64,000 nt of DNA from contig CALUIZ010000018.1 in the NCBI GenBank assembly GCA_944320815.1, positions 1 to 64,000 of the forward strand. Direction: 5' to 3'. The position numbers and the translations under genes were made by a program. The notes beneath the pieces were generated by a model. It saw nothing but the letters and a program-made list of their open reading frames with translations, was not told where the DNA came from and made no database searches. Shown here piece after piece: positions 44,036-54,212 of this stretch. The stretch's first letter is position 1, and every line of letters begins with the position of its first letter. The DNA comes from an uncultured Phocaeicola sp. Its GTDB lineage: Bacteria > Bacteroidota > Bacteroidia > Bacteroidales > Bacteroidaceae.

Positions 44036-44066
44036 CAAAGGTACTGCTTTTCTTCTAACCGACAAA
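44036..44066 (-). promoter_or_regulatory. rplM operon promoter
   Basis: The minus strand has TACCTTTG (44043-44036) and TTTG (44066-44063) with 19 bases between. Confidence 0.75.
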
Positions 44067-44185
44067 GATTTTAAAGTTTTTTTTCTCCGATAAGGGGTTG
44101 ATAATTAACCGCACAAGACCACGCTGCTGCCCGGCAATATCCATGGTTCCCCGCACAGCAGTCCCTTCCATATCCCTGTCCGCCG

Positions 44186-44677
44186 TCAGCGGAAGTCATC
44201 GCCCGGATAAGCCGGAGCCACCTCCACGCGCCTCCACATTTCCTTATACCATGCGTCTATCCTGTTCCCTTCAGCGTCTGTCTCCACGAAATATTTCACG
44301 CTCATCAGCTTGCCCCCTTCCTTCAGCTCGAAATACAATTTATTCTCGCTTCCTTTCAGTTGCGGGAGATGCACATTCTCCTCCACATATTCCGTATAGA
44401 ATGTGCTTGAGGACAGGCTGAATGTCCCGTAACCGATGATGACGGCACCCGCCGATGTCATCACCAGATTACAGAAACGCCCGTCACCCGAAAGTATCTT
44501 CAGCGAATGGCTGGCCCTCAGTTCTCCGGGAACGTCCGGCGACGGTGAACAGTAAAAGCACATCTGCCAGATTCCACTCAGGTTGACCGGCCTCTTCTCC
44601 TGGATGTCCTGCGCCTTCGTGTCCACAAAAGCGGAAGTCATCGCCAGCAGCATAAAAAACAAACTCCGAATCTTCAT
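44186..44677 (-). CDS. DUF4488-like exported protein
   Basis: This 163-residue protein starts at MKIRSLFFMLLAMTSAFVDTKAQ, a signal peptide; an upstream extension is unlikely. The mature part begins with LSGIWQMCFYCSP, continues with FKILSGDGRF-like HSLKILSGDGRFCNLV, and includes YGTFSLSSSTFYTEYVEENVH and VKYFVETDAEGNRIDAWYKEMWRRV. This lipocalin-like pattern is typical of DUF4488 proteins in Bacteroides. The function is not known. It stands alone between rplM and asnS. Confidence 0.65.
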   Translation of the reverse strand: MKIRSLFFMLLAMTSAFVDTKAQDIQEKRPVNLSGIWQMCFYCSPSPDVPGELRASHSLKILSGDGRFCNLVMTSAGAVIIGYGTFSLSSSTFYTEYVEENVHLPQLKGSENKLYFELKEGGKLMSVKYFVETDAEGNRIDAWYKEMWRRVEVAPAYPGDDFR

Positions 44678-44884
44678 AGCCTTGCATTTAAAAACATCAG
44701 TTCCACCACAAATATAACAAATAATCCGACAAAAAACAACGGGGCATTTCACCACAGACAACGGGCTATTTCATCCCGACCATACGGGTGTTCCGGAACA
44801 AGACCACGCATACAGCCCACAACATGTCACAACCCATCGCCACCGGACTTTTATTGTTTTAGAATCCGGAAGGAACAGGCACAA

Positions 44885-44912
44885 AAAAAGTCCGCTTGAA
44901 GGCGGACTTTTT
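44885..44912. terminator. Terminator after asnS
   Basis: AAAAAGTCCGC (44885-44895) pairs perfectly with GCGGACTTTTT (44902-44912). It has T-runs on both strands and lies just past the asnS stop. Confidence 0.85.
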
Positions 44913-44929
44913 ATATCTCAGCTGTTCTG

Positions 44930-46333
44930 TCAAAATTCTGCATTGCGCGGCGTACGCGGGAACGGAATCACATCACGGATATTCGCCATACCCGTCACGA
45001 AAAGCAGCAGACGCTCAAATCCCAGTCCGAATCCAGAATGAGGGCAGCTTCCGTACTTGCGGGTATCCAGATACCACCACATGTCCTTCATCGGAATATG
45101 CAACTCCTGAATACGGGTCAGCAACTTGTCATAGTCAGCTTCACGTTCCGACCCGCCAATGATTTCTCCAATTTTCGGGAACAGCACATCCATCGCACGC
45201 ACGGTCTTCCCGTCATCATTCTGCTTCATATAGAAGGCTTTGATTTCTTTCGGATAGTCCGTCAGAATAACCGGACGTTTGAAATGTTCTTCCACCAGAT
45301 AACGTTCATGCTCCGAAGCCAAGTCAACCCCCCAATATACAGGGAACTCAAACTTGTGTCCGCCGGCAACAGCCTCCTCCAGAATCCTGATGCCTTCCGT
45401 ATAAGGCAGGCGCACAAACTCTTCTTTCAGAACTCCCTGCAGACGCTCTATCAGTTCCTTGTCGAACATGTCGTTCAAGAACTTCACATCATCGTAGCAG
45501 TTGTCCAAAGCCCACTGCACGCAATACTTGATGAACTCTTCCGCAAGGTCCATGTTGTCGTTGATATCATTAAAAGCCACCTCCGGCTCAATCATCCAGA
45601 ACTCAGCCAAATGACGAGGAGTATTCGAGTTCTCAGCCCGGAAAGTGGGGCCAAACGTATAAATGGCTCCCAATGAAGTCGCCGCCAGCTCTCCTTCCAA
45701 CTGACCTGAAACCGTCAGACTGGCCTGCTTGCCAAAGAAGTCATCATCATAAATGATCGACCCTTTTTCATCCTTCTTCAAGTCATACAGATTCAATGTC
45801 GTCACCTGAAACATCTGACCGGCACCTTCACAGTCAGAAGCAGTAATCAGTGGAGTGTGGAAATAAAAGAACCCGCGGTCGTGAAAGAACTTATGAATTG
45901 CAATCGCCATGTTATGACGGATGCGGAACACAGCCCCGAACGTATTCGTACGCGGACGAAGATGGGCTATTTCACGCAAAAATTCCATCGAATGCCCCTT
46001 CTTCTGCAACGGATAAGTGTTGTCACATGTACCAAGAACTTCTATTTCAGTCGCCTGAATTTCTGCGGCCTGCCCCGCACCCACAGACTTCACAAGTTTC
46101 CCGTTCACGCTCAAGCATGAACCTGTGGTAATCTGCTTCAACAATGCCTCATCAAAATTCGCCAGGTCCACCACAATCTGGATGTTATGGATGGTAGAGC
46201 CGTCATTCAAAGCGATAAAGCTCACCTGCTTGCTGCCACGGCGCGTGCGCACCCAACCTTTCACATTCACAGTCTCACCGAACTCCGGTTTCTTCCACAA
46301 GTCAACAATTTTTGTCCTACGAATTGTTTCCAT
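44930..46333 (-). CDS. asnS: Asparaginyl-tRNA synthetase
   Basis: This 467-residue class II synthetase charges tRNA-Asn. The N-terminal OB-fold anticodon domain has [23 protein letters not shown]. The catalytic domain shows motif 2 ([21 protein letters not shown]) and motif 3 ([29 protein letters not shown]). It lies 116 bases after the pseudouridine synthase gene and may share its transcript, with a hairpin in the gap. Confidence 0.97.
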   Translation of the reverse strand: METIRRTKIVDLWKKPEFGETVNVKGWVRTRRGSKQVSFIALNDGSTIHNIQIVVDLANFDEALLKQITTGSCLSVNGKLVKSVGAGQAAEIQATEIEVLGTCDNTYPLQKKGHSMEFLREIAHLRPRTNTFGAVFRIRHNMAIAIHKFFHDRGFFYFHTPLITASDCEGAGQMFQVTTLNLYDLKKDEKGSIIYDDDFFGKQASLTVSGQLEGELAATSLGAIYTFGPTFRAENSNTPRHLAEFWMIEPEVAFNDINDNMDLAEEFIKYCVQWALDNCYDDVKFLNDMFDKELIERLQGVLKEEFVRLPYTEGIRILEEAVAGGHKFEFPVYWGVDLASEHERYLVEEHFKRPVILTDYPKEIKAFYMKQNDDGKTVRAMDVLFPKIGEIIGGSEREADYDKLLTRIQELHIPMKDMWWYLDTRKYGSCPHSGFGLGFERLLLFVTGMANIRDVIPFPRTPRNAEF

Positions 46334-46371
46334 ATTCTATTCTGTTATCTTTTAAATATACTGACTGAAAA

Positions 46372-46432
46372 GGCACAAAGCACGGAATCATGACATTTCA
46401 ATCCTTCCAGTAACTTTGTGCCCATTATACTT
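46372..46432. repeat. Inverted repeat between rluB-type gene and asnS
   Basis: GGCACAAAG (46372-46380) pairs with CTTTGTGCC (46424-46432) with a 43-base loop. The long loop makes a simple terminator unlikely; it may be a processing or attenuation site. Confidence 0.4.
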
Positions 46433-46449
46433 TCACCGTTATCAACCAA

Positions 46450-47760
46450 TCATTCAAACGCCCCCATACGAAGCATATTCACCTCCGACTCTGTCAGATA
46501 TCGCCAGTCACCACGACGCAATCCTTTTTTAGTCAGGCCCGCAAAATAAACGCGGTCGAGTTTGACGACATGATATCCCAATGATTCAAAAATACGCCGC
46601 ACGATGCGGTTCTTTCCCGAATGGATTTCAATGCCCACCTGTGACTTGTCTATCTCAGAAGCATAACTTACCGCATCCGCATGAACCTCTCCATCATCAA
46701 GAGTGATTCCCTGCACAATCTGGTCAAGATCCGCCCTCGTCACATTCTTGTCGCAATATACATGATAAATCTTCTTCTTCAGGAACTTAGGATGAGTCAG
46801 TTTGGAAGCCAAGTCACCGTCGTTGGTCAGCAACAATACACCTGTCGTGTTGCGGTCAAGACGCCCTACCGGATAAATACGTTCCTTGCACGCCCCTTTG
46901 ACACAATCCATCACCGTTTTTCTGGCCTGAGGATCATCTGAAGTCGTCACACAATCCTTCGGCTTATTGAGGAGCACATACACCTTACGCTCAATGTTCA
47001 CCGGCTGATCATGAAACTTCACTTCATCCGTACGTTTGATTTTTGTTCCCAGTTCCGTCACAACTACGCCATTAACAGACACGACTCCAGCCGTAATGAA
47101 TTCATCGGCTTCACGGCGGGAGCAGATTCCGGCATTGGCAAGGAACTTGTTCAGACGAATCGGAGCATCCGGATCCGTCAGCACATCCTTATACTCAATC
47201 TGCTTCTTCTTGCTGTATTTGGCATTCGGGTCATAACCGGCACTCCGGGGACGGAAGCCTCTGCCACCCTGCGGACGATTATATCCACTGCCCTGACCGC
47301 CGTTATTATAGCGCGGACGGAACGGACGCTCGCCGTCTTCCTGCTGACCGCCGTTATAACGCGGACGATATTCATTTCCGCCATTGTAACGGGGATTATA
47401 TGAACTGCGCCGGTTGTTCCACGAGCCATCGCTGTTCCCCGTTCCATAGCGCGGGGTGTAAGACGGACGTTCTCCCTCTTCCGCATTATTGTTATACGGA
47501 CGATTCCCATATGGACGTTGGGGACGGTTGCCATACGGACGCTGAGGACGGTTTTCGTTATTCCCAAAACGAGGACTGTAAGACGAACGATAAGTCCCTC
47601 CTTCACGATTGTCATTATTATACGAACGACGGTTGCCACTATAGCTGCCGCTCTTTTCTCCTCTGTTGTATCTGCTATACCCCTCTCTGTTGTAAGATTT
47701 GTAACCATCGCGGCCAGACTGGGTGTTCTCACCTTCCGGTCTGAATTCTTTTTCTGCCAT
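46450..47760 (-). CDS. RluB/RsuA-type pseudouridine synthase with long disordered N-terminus
   Basis: This 436-residue protein has an N-terminal tail of about 185 residues made of Arg, Gly, Asn, Tyr and Pro repeats (RPQRPYGNRPQRPYGNRP, RYNNGGQGSGYNRPQGGRG), resembling RGG/YGN RNA-binding low-complexity segments. An S4 RNA-binding domain follows (IRLNKFLANAGICSRREADEFI), then the synthase with catalytic Asp in YPVGRLDRNTTGVLLLTNDG and the later KNRIVRRIFESLGYHV. The family modifies uridines in rRNA, RluB acting on 23S. The gene is in a purB-to-asnS minus-strand series. Confidence 0.9.
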   Translation of the reverse strand: MAEKEFRPEGENTQSGRDGYKSYNREGYSRYNRGEKSGSYSGNRRSYNNDNREGGTYRSSYSPRFGNNENRPQRPYGNRPQRPYGNRPYNNNAEEGERPSYTPRYGTGNSDGSWNNRRSSYNPRYNGGNEYRPRYNGGQQEDGERPFRPRYNNGGQGSGYNRPQGGRGFRPRSAGYDPNAKYSKKKQIEYKDVLTDPDAPIRLNKFLANAGICSRREADEFITAGVVSVNGVVVTELGTKIKRTDEVKFHDQPVNIERKVYVLLNKPKDCVTTSDDPQARKTVMDCVKGACKERIYPVGRLDRNTTGVLLLTNDGDLASKLTHPKFLKKKIYHVYCDKNVTRADLDQIVQGITLDDGEVHADAVSYASEIDKSQVGIEIHSGKNRIVRRIFESLGYHVVKLDRVYFAGLTKKGLRRGDWRYLTESEVNMLRMGAFE

Positions 47761-47814
47761 AATAATCTGCTTTGTTTCTAAAAAATTAATAATATACCCT
47801 CTCGGGCTTCATTT

Positions 47815-49164
47815 TCACATTCCTGTATAATTGTGCGGTGTGATGCGCCGCAATTCTTCCTTTATTTTTTCACTTACGTCCAACGAGTCAATGAAATCCC
47901 TGATTGCCTCTTTCGTGATAGCCTGATTTGTACGTGTCAGAGCCTTCAAAGCCTCATACGGATGAGGATACGCCTCTCTCCGGAGAATGGTCTGGATAGC
48001 CTCTGCCACCACACTCCAGCAGTTGTCCAGATCCTCATTGATTTTATGCTCGTTCAGCAACAATTTTCCGAGACCCTTCAACGAGCTCTGAATAGCTATG
48101 ACAGTATGTCCGAAAGGAACCCCTACATTCCGCAATACGGTAGAGTCGGTCAAATCGCGCTGGAGGCGAGAAACCGGAAGTTTCATCGACAAATGAGAAA
48201 ATACAGCATTGGCGATTCCCAGATTGCCTTCCGCATTCTCAAAATCAATCGGGTTCACTTTATGCGGCATCGCACTTGAGCCGACCTCTCCCGCTTTGAT
48301 TTTCTGCTTGAAATACTCCATTGAAATATACATCCAGAAATCCCGGTTCATGTCAATCATGATCGTATTGATACGCTTCATTGCATCGAATACGGCTCCC
48401 AGACAATCGTAGTTTGAAATCTGTGTTGTGTATTCTTCACGTTCAAGTCCCAGCTTTTCAGACACGAACCTGTTTCCAAACGCCTTCCAGTCAAATTCAG
48501 GATAAGCTACATGATGGGCATTATAGTTGCCGGTAGCTCCGCCAAATTTAGCAGTTATCGGGCATGCCTTCAAAACTTCTAGTTGCCGGTTCAGACGATA
48601 GGCGAAAACCATTATCTCTTTCCCGAGACGGGTGGGAGAAGCCGGCTGTCCATGGGTTTTGGCAAGCATCGGAATGTCTTTCCATTCCTCCGCATAAGCT
48701 GTCAGCTTGTCAATCAGCTGCTGAAGACAAGGATAGTACACCTCATCCAGTGCATCCTTGACCGACAAAGGGACAGAAGTATTGTTGATATCCTGTGAGG
48801 TCAATCCGAAATGGATGAATTCTTTATAAGGCTCCAACCCTCCCAGTTTGTCGAACTGCTCCTTGATGAAATACTCCACAGCCTTCACGTCATGATTTGT
48901 CACGCTTTCAATTTCCTTGATGCGTGCCGCATCCGCCTCCGAAAAATTACGGTAGATATCACGCAACGACTCAAAGCGAGAGGCGTCAAGCCCTTCCAAC
49001 TGCGGCAAAGGCAGTTCGCATAAAGTAATGAAATATTCAATCTCCACACGCACGCGATACTTCATCAGTGCGTATTCAGAAAAATAGTCTGCCAAAACTC
49101 CCGTTTTGTTCCTGTATCGACCATCTATGGGTGATATAGCCGTGAGTAAATCAAGCTCCATCAT
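47815..49164 (-). CDS. purB: Adenylosuccinate lyase
   Basis: This 449-residue enzyme acts twice in purine synthesis, releasing fumarate from SAICAR and from adenylosuccinate. It belongs to the fumarase/aspartase superfamily: FGLTSQDINNTSVPL, MLAKTHGQPASPTRLGKE, and the catalytic-serine loop GEVGSSAMPHKVNPIDFENAEGN (shown in part). The start could be either of two adjacent ATGs. A -7 box lies at 49210-49217. The rluB-type gene follows after 54 bases. Confidence 0.96.
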   Translation of the reverse strand: MMELDLLTAISPIDGRYRNKTGVLADYFSEYALMKYRVRVEIEYFITLCELPLPQLEGLDASRFESLRDIYRNFSEADAARIKEIESVTNHDVKAVEYFIKEQFDKLGGLEPYKEFIHFGLTSQDINNTSVPLSVKDALDEVYYPCLQQLIDKLTAYAEEWKDIPMLAKTHGQPASPTRLGKEIMVFAYRLNRQLEVLKACPITAKFGGATGNYNAHHVAYPEFDWKAFGNRFVSEKLGLEREEYTTQISNYDCLGAVFDAMKRINTIMIDMNRDFWMYISMEYFKQKIKAGEVGSSAMPHKVNPIDFENAEGNLGIANAVFSHLSMKLPVSRLQRDLTDSTVLRNVGVPFGHTVIAIQSSLKGLGKLLLNEHKINEDLDNCWSVVAEAIQTILRREAYPHPYEALKALTRTNQAITKEAIRDFIDSLDVSEKIKEELRRITPHNYTGM

Positions 49165-49209
49165 GATTAGAAAAATTTGATAACTATACTATGCGCATTT
49201 ATTAGGCCG

Positions 49210-49217
49210 CAAAGGTA
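49210..49217 (-). promoter_or_regulatory. purB promoter -7 box
   Basis: The minus strand reads TACCTTTG, about 46 bases ahead of the purB start. No well-spaced -33 TTTG was seen. Confidence 0.5.
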
Positions 49218-49318
49218 ACACTTTTTCCTGAGTTTCTCAGGAGGGAGCCGCAAACTTTAGTATTTATTTACTGCCGTCCATCAGATTCCCATAGCAAACC
49301 GAAAAACGGCAAGACACA

Positions 49319-49362
49319 CGACAAGGCATCCCGGCGGGACAACCCGCAAAGATGCCTTGTCG
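49319..49362 (-). terminator. Terminator after the coiled-coil lipoprotein gene
   Basis: CGACAAGGCATC (49319-49330) pairs perfectly with 49351-49362, and an inner stem GCGGG/CCCGC (49334-49347) stacks inside it. Confidence 0.75.
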
Positions 49363-49375
49363 CTTTATCCCAATT

Positions 49376-50230
49376 TCATCGCACCTGAATCACCAGATAG
49401 CGTGAAACGCTCCAGAACTCATTAGGATTCGTTATTTTCAGCGTCAGCTGATTCTTGTCATCCTTCACAAGTTCATACGAGCCTTCCGGGTGAGTGGTCA
49501 GCAATTCGGCGCGTTTTGAATACAGTTTGATTTCCTTATTCTTGCGTATGTCAATCTGCGTGAAATAATCCTTGTTGAACTCACTGTCTTTCAGCACGTC
49601 GCCACGTTTCAGGATTTTCTGGTCTTTAAGTTCCGACTTGGTGCCAAACACATACCAGGCAGTGTTCAATGCCTTGTCCTGAGCCTCCACAGTCTTTGCC
49701 TTGGCTTCATTCTCGGCACTCAACTCATCCACATTTTTGTTGAGATCCATCACCGCCTCGTCCAGCTCCGCTATGCGGATATTCTTCGAAGCCAGCTCCG
49801 CCTGCAATGTTTCAATCTGCTGCTGCTTGGCATTCAATTCCGCTGTCAGATTCTTGATTGCCTTACGCAGCTGCGCAGACTGATAATTGCTGTTTTTCAG
49901 CTGCTCCTCCAACTTCGCGATCTGCTCGCGGTTCGCCTTAAGCTTCTGGCTGATGAAGCGGATGTCTTCCTTGATTCTGTCCGCTGCCGACTGGCTTTCC
50001 AAAGTGCCGCCCTGCAAATCCACACGGTTTTCCGCCTCATTGATTTCACGGAATCCCTCCTGGATCTCATTAAACGACCCCATAATTTCATCCAGTTCCT
50101 CATCTCTGTTCGAGAGTTCAAGCATCAGCGAGTCATTCTGTGCCTGCAACGCATTCTTCTGCTGCTCCGTGCCATTACATGACGCAAGCAACGCAGCTAC
50201 CAAAAAAGCCGGCAATACAATCTTTTTCAT
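49376..50230 (-). CDS. Coiled-coil lipoprotein, function unknown
   Basis: This 284-residue lipoprotein (VAALLASC, Cys at 18) is mostly one long coiled coil (about 25-190), rich in Glu, Gln, Lys and Leu heptads (NREQIAKLEEQLKN, IETLQAELASKNIRIAELDE). A globular end (AWYVFGTKSELKDQKILKRGD to FWSVSRYLVIQVR) follows. The layout is common in conserved Bacteroidales envelope proteins of unknown role. A periplasmic spacer or scaffold is possible. It follows rsmI by 26 bases and likely shares its transcript. Confidence 0.8.
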   Translation of the reverse strand: MKKIVLPAFLVAALLASCNGTEQQKNALQAQNDSLMLELSNRDEELDEIMGSFNEIQEGFREINEAENRVDLQGGTLESQSAADRIKEDIRFISQKLKANREQIAKLEEQLKNSNYQSAQLRKAIKNLTAELNAKQQQIETLQAELASKNIRIAELDEAVMDLNKNVDELSAENEAKAKTVEAQDKALNTAWYVFGTKSELKDQKILKRGDVLKDSEFNKDYFTQIDIRKNKEIKLYSKRAELLTTHPEGSYELVKDDKNQLTLKITNPNEFWSVSRYLVIQVR

Positions 50231-50256
50231 AGATTTACTGTATTTGAGTTCATAAA

Positions 50257-50931
50257 TTAATCTCTTTTCCCTTCCACGACAATCACAATCTCACCTTTCG
50301 GCTCAGTCGCAGTAAAGTGTCCTATTACTTCCGCAAGAGTTCCGCGCACACTTTCCTCATGAATCTTGGATATTTCCCGGCAGACAGACACGCGCCGTTC
50401 ACTGCCGAACAGTTCGGCAAACTGAGTCAATGTCTTCAGCAGCCGATAAGGGGATTCATAGAACACCATTGTCCGCTCTTCATCCTTCAAGGCATTCAGC
50501 CGTGTCATACGTCCTTTCTTCTGAGGAAGGAAGCCTTCAAAGCAGAAGCGTTCGTCCGGCAACCCGGAAGAGACCAGAGCAGGGACAAACGCCGTGGCAC
50601 CGGGAAGGCACTGCACTTCTATCCCATTCCGCACACATTCACGCACAATAAGGAAACCAGGGTCAGAAATTCCGGGAGTGCCCGCATCTGATATCAACGC
50701 CACCGTTTCTCCCGCCTTCATGCGGTTCACGACATTCTCAACCGTCTGGTGTTCATTAAACTTATGGTGCGACTGCATGGCGTTTTTTATTTCATAATGT
50801 TTCAGAAGCACCCCCGAAGTACGCGTGTCTTCCGCCAATATCAAATCGGCTTCCTTCAGCACTCGCACAGCACGGAAGGTCATGTCTTCCAGATTTCCCA
50901 CAGGTGTAGGCACTACATAAAGCTTACCCAT
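50257..50931 (-). CDS. rsmI: 16S rRNA 2'-O-ribose methyltransferase RsmI
   Basis: This 224-residue enzyme methylates the ribose of C1402 in 16S rRNA. It begins LYVVPTPVGNLEDMTFRAVRVL and carries ILAEDTRTSGVLL, VALISDAGTPGISDPGFLIV and LPGATAFVPALVSSGLP, all typical of the tetrapyrrole-methylase fold. The protein is shorter than E. coli RsmI, ending after KGEIVIVVEGK without the C-terminal extension, as in relatives. It diverges from tdk. Confidence 0.95.
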   Translation of the reverse strand: MGKLYVVPTPVGNLEDMTFRAVRVLKEADLILAEDTRTSGVLLKHYEIKNAMQSHHKFNEHQTVENVVNRMKAGETVALISDAGTPGISDPGFLIVRECVRNGIEVQCLPGATAFVPALVSSGLPDERFCFEGFLPQKKGRMTRLNALKDEERTMVFYESPYRLLKTLTQFAELFGSERRVSVCREISKIHEESVRGTLAEVIGHFTATEPKGEIVIVVEGKRD

Positions 50932-50957
50932 ATTCTCTTTGATAAAAGTATATATAG

Positions 50958-50965
50958 CAAAGGTA
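50958..50965 (-). promoter_or_regulatory. rsmI promoter -7 box
   Basis: The minus strand reads TACCTTTG about 27 bases ahead of the rsmI start, with a weak -33 match (ATTG) 18 bases upstream. Confidence 0.55.
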
Positions 50966-51071
50966 AAAAGAAATTGTATCGGTCAATGACATTCAGTTAA
51001 TATTTAACAGATGTTTCACCTTCTTCCCCACCGAAGCGGACCGGAGAAATGAATTATTCAAATTTTAATCG

Positions 51072-51079
51072 TATTTTTG
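51072..51079 (+). promoter_or_regulatory. tdk promoter -7 box
   Basis: TATTTTTG is a perfect -7 box, with an expected leader of about 20 bases to the tdk ATG. Confidence 0.5.
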
Positions 51080-51105
51080 CAGCACAGAAATGACAATTCC
51101 CCAAA

Positions 51106-51714
51106 ATGAACCTATTTTCAGAAGACATCAAGGAAGAGACCTGCCGCAGAGGGCGGATAGAGGTAATATGCGGCTCCATGTTTTCAGGCAAGACCGAAGA
51201 ACTGATACGCCGCCTGAAGCGTGCAAAGTTTGCCCGCCAGCGGGTAGAGATATTCAAACCGGCCATTGATACCCGTTACTCGGAAAAGGATGTGGTTTCA
51301 CACGACAACAACACGATTCATTCCACTCCCATAGAGTCATCCGAAAGTATCTTGCTGCTTTCCTCAGAAATAGACGTGGTTGGCATCGACGAGGCTCAGT
51401 TCTTCGACGAAGGGCTGACAAGGGTGTGCAACGAATTGGCCAACCAAGGCATACGCGTAATCATTGCCGGTCTGGACATGGACTACCGGGGCATCCCGTT
51501 CGGTCCGATTCCCGCTCTGTGCGCCATCGCCGATGAAGTGACCAAAGTGCATGCCATCTGCGTGAGATGCGGAAATCTGGCATACATATCGCATCGTACC
51601 GTAAAGAATGAAAAGCGCGTCTTGCTGGGCGAAAAGGAAGAATATGAACCGCTGTGCAGATGCTGCTACCGCAAGGCTCTGAAAGAGGATGCGAGAGAAA
51701 TCCATACCGAATAA
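51106..51714 (+). CDS. tdk: Thymidine kinase
   Basis: This 202-residue type II thymidine kinase salvages thymidine. It has the P-loop [11 protein letters not shown], the Walker B-like [13 protein letters not shown], the lasso region [10 protein letters not shown], and two Cys pairs (CVRCG and CRCC) for the structural zinc. It is convergent with obgE across a terminator. Confidence 0.97.
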   Translation: MNLFSEDIKEETCRRGRIEVICGSMFSGKTEELIRRLKRAKFARQRVEIFKPAIDTRYSEKDVVSHDNNTIHSTPIESSESILLLSSEIDVVGIDEAQFFDEGLTRVCNELANQGIRVIIAGLDMDYRGIPFGPIPALCAIADEVTKVHAICVRCGNLAYISHRTVKNEKRVLLGEKEEYEPLCRCCYRKALKEDAREIHTE

Positions 51715-51718
51715 AAAC

Positions 51719-51773
51719 AAGAATGCTGGAATGCGGCCTTCACGGCCCCACCCCAACATTCCCAGCCTTCTTT
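51719..51773. terminator. Terminator between tdk and obgE
   Basis: AAGAATGCTGG..AATG pairs with CATTCCCAGCCTTCTT (one mismatch, one bulge) around an inner GGCC-TTCAC-GGCC hairpin. T-runs fit termination of tdk. Confidence 0.6.
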
Positions 51774-51790
51774 ATGAACAAAAATATCTG

Positions 51791-52972
51791 TCATTTCTGC
51801 GGGTCATCCCCCCAGTCCTCTTCTTCATATTCGTATTCGAAGTCATCATCGCCGTCATCTTCATACTCATATCCAAAGTCTTCGTCTTCTCCCAAATCCT
51901 GAAGTTCCCGCTGAAGCTCGGCCATGTCCTTCGGACGATGAACAATCGCTTCCCGCCGAACGGCCTCCAACTGGTTGCTCTCCTTGTTCAGTTCGGTCCA
52001 CAGCATATCCTTCAACTGGGCAATGCCCGTTCCGGCCACTGCAGAAATGAACACATGAGGAATCCCGTCCGGCAAAGTCGGCTCAAGCATTCCAATCAGC
52101 TCATCGTCAAGCAGGTCGCATTTCGTAATCGCCAGGACTCTCTGCTTGTCGAGCATTTCCGGATTAAACGTGGCCAACTCATTAAGCAGAATCTCATACT
52201 CCTTACGGATATCATCCGTATCACCCGGAACCATAAACAGCAACAGAGAATTCCGCTCAATATGACGCAAGAAACGCAGGCCAAGTCCCTTCCCTTCACT
52301 GGCTCCTTCGATGATCCCCGGAATGTCGGCCATGACGAACGACTTGCCGTCATGATAAGACACGATTCCCAGATTGGGTTCAAGCGTCGTGAACGGATAG
52401 TTCGCGATTTTCGGACGTGCGGCAGAAACGGAAGAGAGAAGGGTTGACTTCCCTGCATTAGGAAATCCCACCAGTCCCACATCGGCCAAGAGTTTCAGTT
52501 CCAGAATCACCGTCATTTCCTGCATAGGCTCTCCCGGTTGGGCAAAACGCGGAGTCTGCCGTGTAGCAGTACGGAAGTGCCAGTTTCCCAGTCCTCCACG
52601 TCCGCCTTTCAGCAAGACAACCTCCTGTCCATGTTCGGTGATGTCACATACATATCTGCCCGTTTCAGCATCATACACAACCGTGCCGCACGGAACTTCT
52701 ATTATTTTATCCTCACCGTTCTTTCCCGTACTCCTGCTCTTTGAGCCATTCTCTCCGTGTCCGGCAAAGACATGACGTTCATATTTCAGATGGAGCAATG
52801 TCCAATAGTTACGGTTTCCACGCAATATCACATGACCTCCTCTACCACCGTCGCCTCCGTCAGGCCCGCCATTGGGCATATATTTCTCACGACGCAGATG
52901 TGCTGACCCACGTCCTCCTTTTCCGGAGCGGCAGTAGATTTTCACATAATCAACAAAATTCGATTCAGCCAT
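51791..52972 (-). CDS. obgE: GTPase ObgE/CgtA
   Basis: This 393-residue GTPase associates with the 50S subunit and links growth and stress state to ribosome maturation. Start [23 protein letters not shown] is chosen, since the longer reading runs through the upstream gap. It shows the glycine-rich Obg fold ([26 protein letters not shown]), the G domain ([35 protein letters not shown]) and a very acidic C-terminal tail ([15 protein letters not shown]). It is last in an hpt-adk-obgE series. Confidence 0.96.
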   Translation of the reverse strand: MAESNFVDYVKIYCRSGKGGRGSAHLRREKYMPNGGPDGGDGGRGGHVILRGNRNYWTLLHLKYERHVFAGHGENGSKSRSTGKNGEDKIIEVPCGTVVYDAETGRYVCDITEHGQEVVLLKGGRGGLGNWHFRTATRQTPRFAQPGEPMQEMTVILELKLLADVGLVGFPNAGKSTLLSSVSAARPKIANYPFTTLEPNLGIVSYHDGKSFVMADIPGIIEGASEGKGLGLRFLRHIERNSLLLFMVPGDTDDIRKEYEILLNELATFNPEMLDKQRVLAITKCDLLDDELIGMLEPTLPDGIPHVFISAVAGTGIAQLKDMLWTELNKESNQLEAVRREAIVHRPKDMAELQRELQDLGEDEDFGYEYEDDGDDDFEYEYEEEDWGDDPQK

Positions 52973-53039
52973 TGTATGATAGAAAAGTCTTGGGTCTTCA
53001 GACCAGAGGAAACTTCCCTCCGGCCTGAAGACCGGAAAT

Positions 53040-53609
53040 TTAAAGATTGTCGATAGCTCCACAAATATCGGCAAAGATGCCGTCCATCGTCCCCAACCCG
53101 TTGATATGACGATAAGTGCCGTCATTCTTATACCAGTCAATCAGCGGAGCTGTCTGCGAATGATACACAACCAGACGCTTCTTTATAGTCTCTTCATTAT
53201 CATCGGCACGCCCTGACTCCTGTCCGCGCTTGATGAGACGGGTCATCAGTTCATCCTCAGGAACTTCCAGATCAAGCATCACGGAAACCTCCTGTCCGCG
53301 CTCTTTCAGCATTGCCTTCAGCGCGTCGGCCTGAGCGATAGTACGGGGAAAGCCGTCAAAAATCACTCCCTTGCTGTCTTTGAAACTGTCAAAAACACTT
53401 GCCAGGATATCAATCATCAGTCCATCGGGTATCAACTGTCCGTTGTCTATATAACTCTTGGCAACCTTGCCGAGTTCCGTGCCGTTCTTGATTTCCGCAC
53501 GCAGCACATCACCCGTGGAAATATGGTTCAAACCGTATTTCTCCACAATACGTGCACTCTGAGTACCTTTTCCGGAACCCGGTGCACCGAAAATTACAAT
53601 ATTCAGCAT
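53040..53609 (-). CDS. adk: Adenylate kinase
   Basis: This 189-residue enzyme interconverts ATP, ADP and AMP. It has the P-loop [12 protein letters not shown], the AMP-binding [26 protein letters not shown], and the Arg-bearing [13 protein letters not shown]. The lid is short and lacks a zinc site, as in the short-type family. Gap to obgE is 67 bases. Confidence 0.97.
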   Translation of the reverse strand: MLNIVIFGAPGSGKGTQSARIVEKYGLNHISTGDVLRAEIKNGTELGKVAKSYIDNGQLIPDGLMIDILASVFDSFKDSKGVIFDGFPRTIAQADALKAMLKERGQEVSVMLDLEVPEDELMTRLIKRGQESGRADDNEETIKKRLVVYHSQTAPLIDWYKNDGTYRHINGLGTMDGIFADICGAIDNL

Positions 53610-53640
53610 CTTCTTACCTGTTTTTTATTTTACACTAAAA

Positions 53641-54177
53641 TCAGTCTATCACAGTATAAATGTCACGATAGTTGCGTCCCAATCCGTCATAGTCGAGTCC
53701 GTAACCCACAATAAAGTCGTTTGGAATTTTCATTGCCACATAATCAATGTCAAGCTTGACCTGAAGCTTGTCGGGCTTTAGCAGCAGTGTGGCGATACGG
53801 ATTTCCGCCGGCTGCCTTGCCTCCAACGTTTCAAGAAGCCGCTGCATGGTCAGTCCGGTGTCCACAATATCCTCCACAATCACCACCGTACGTCCGGAAA
53901 TGTCCTCATTCAGGCCGACCAGCTCCTTTACCTTTCCCGTTGAAGCCACCCCCTCGTACGAGGCCAGTTTGACAAACGAAACCTCACATGCCATGTCAAG
54001 CCGCTTCAGCAAGTCGGCGGTAAACATGAAAGACCCGTTCAGTACGCTGACAAACAGGGGATTTTTCCCGTCAAGATCGCGGGTAATTTCATCTGCGACA
54101 CGACCGACTTCTCTCAATATGTCCGCTTCCGGAATGAATGTTCTGAAACGCTTGTCTTTTATCTGGATGGTCTGCAT
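53641..54177 (-). CDS. hpt: Hypoxanthine phosphoribosyltransferase
   Basis: This 178-residue enzyme salvages hypoxanthine and guanine with PRPP. The PRPP loop is VVIVEDIVDTGLTMQRL, and LNGSFMFTADLLKRL and FIVGYGLDYDGLGRNY are family motifs. I prefer ATG at 54177 (MQTIQIKDKRF) over 54192, because a -7 box at 54205-54212 places the transcript start only a few bases before 54192. Confidence 0.95.
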   Translation of the reverse strand: MQTIQIKDKRFRTFIPEADILREVGRVADEITRDLDGKNPLFVSVLNGSFMFTADLLKRLDMACEVSFVKLASYEGVASTGKVKELVGLNEDISGRTVVIVEDIVDTGLTMQRLLETLEARQPAEIRIATLLLKPDKLQVKLDIDYVAMKIPNDFIVGYGLDYDGLGRNYRDIYTVID

Positions 54178-54204
54178 ATCTATGGCTTTCATTTTAAATT
54201 GGTG

Positions 54205-54212
54205 CAAATTTA
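54205..54212 (-). promoter_or_regulatory. hpt-adk-obgE promoter -7 box
   Basis: The minus strand reads TAAATTTG. The -33 position is not well matched. Its location decides the hpt start. Confidence 0.5.

Noticed and set aside
47178..47760. Repeats resembling a short-repeat array, and alternative frames on both strands
   Set aside because: The periodicity is explained by the RG/YGN-rich coding repeats of the RluB-type protein; there are no constant repeats with unique spacers, so it is not CRISPR.
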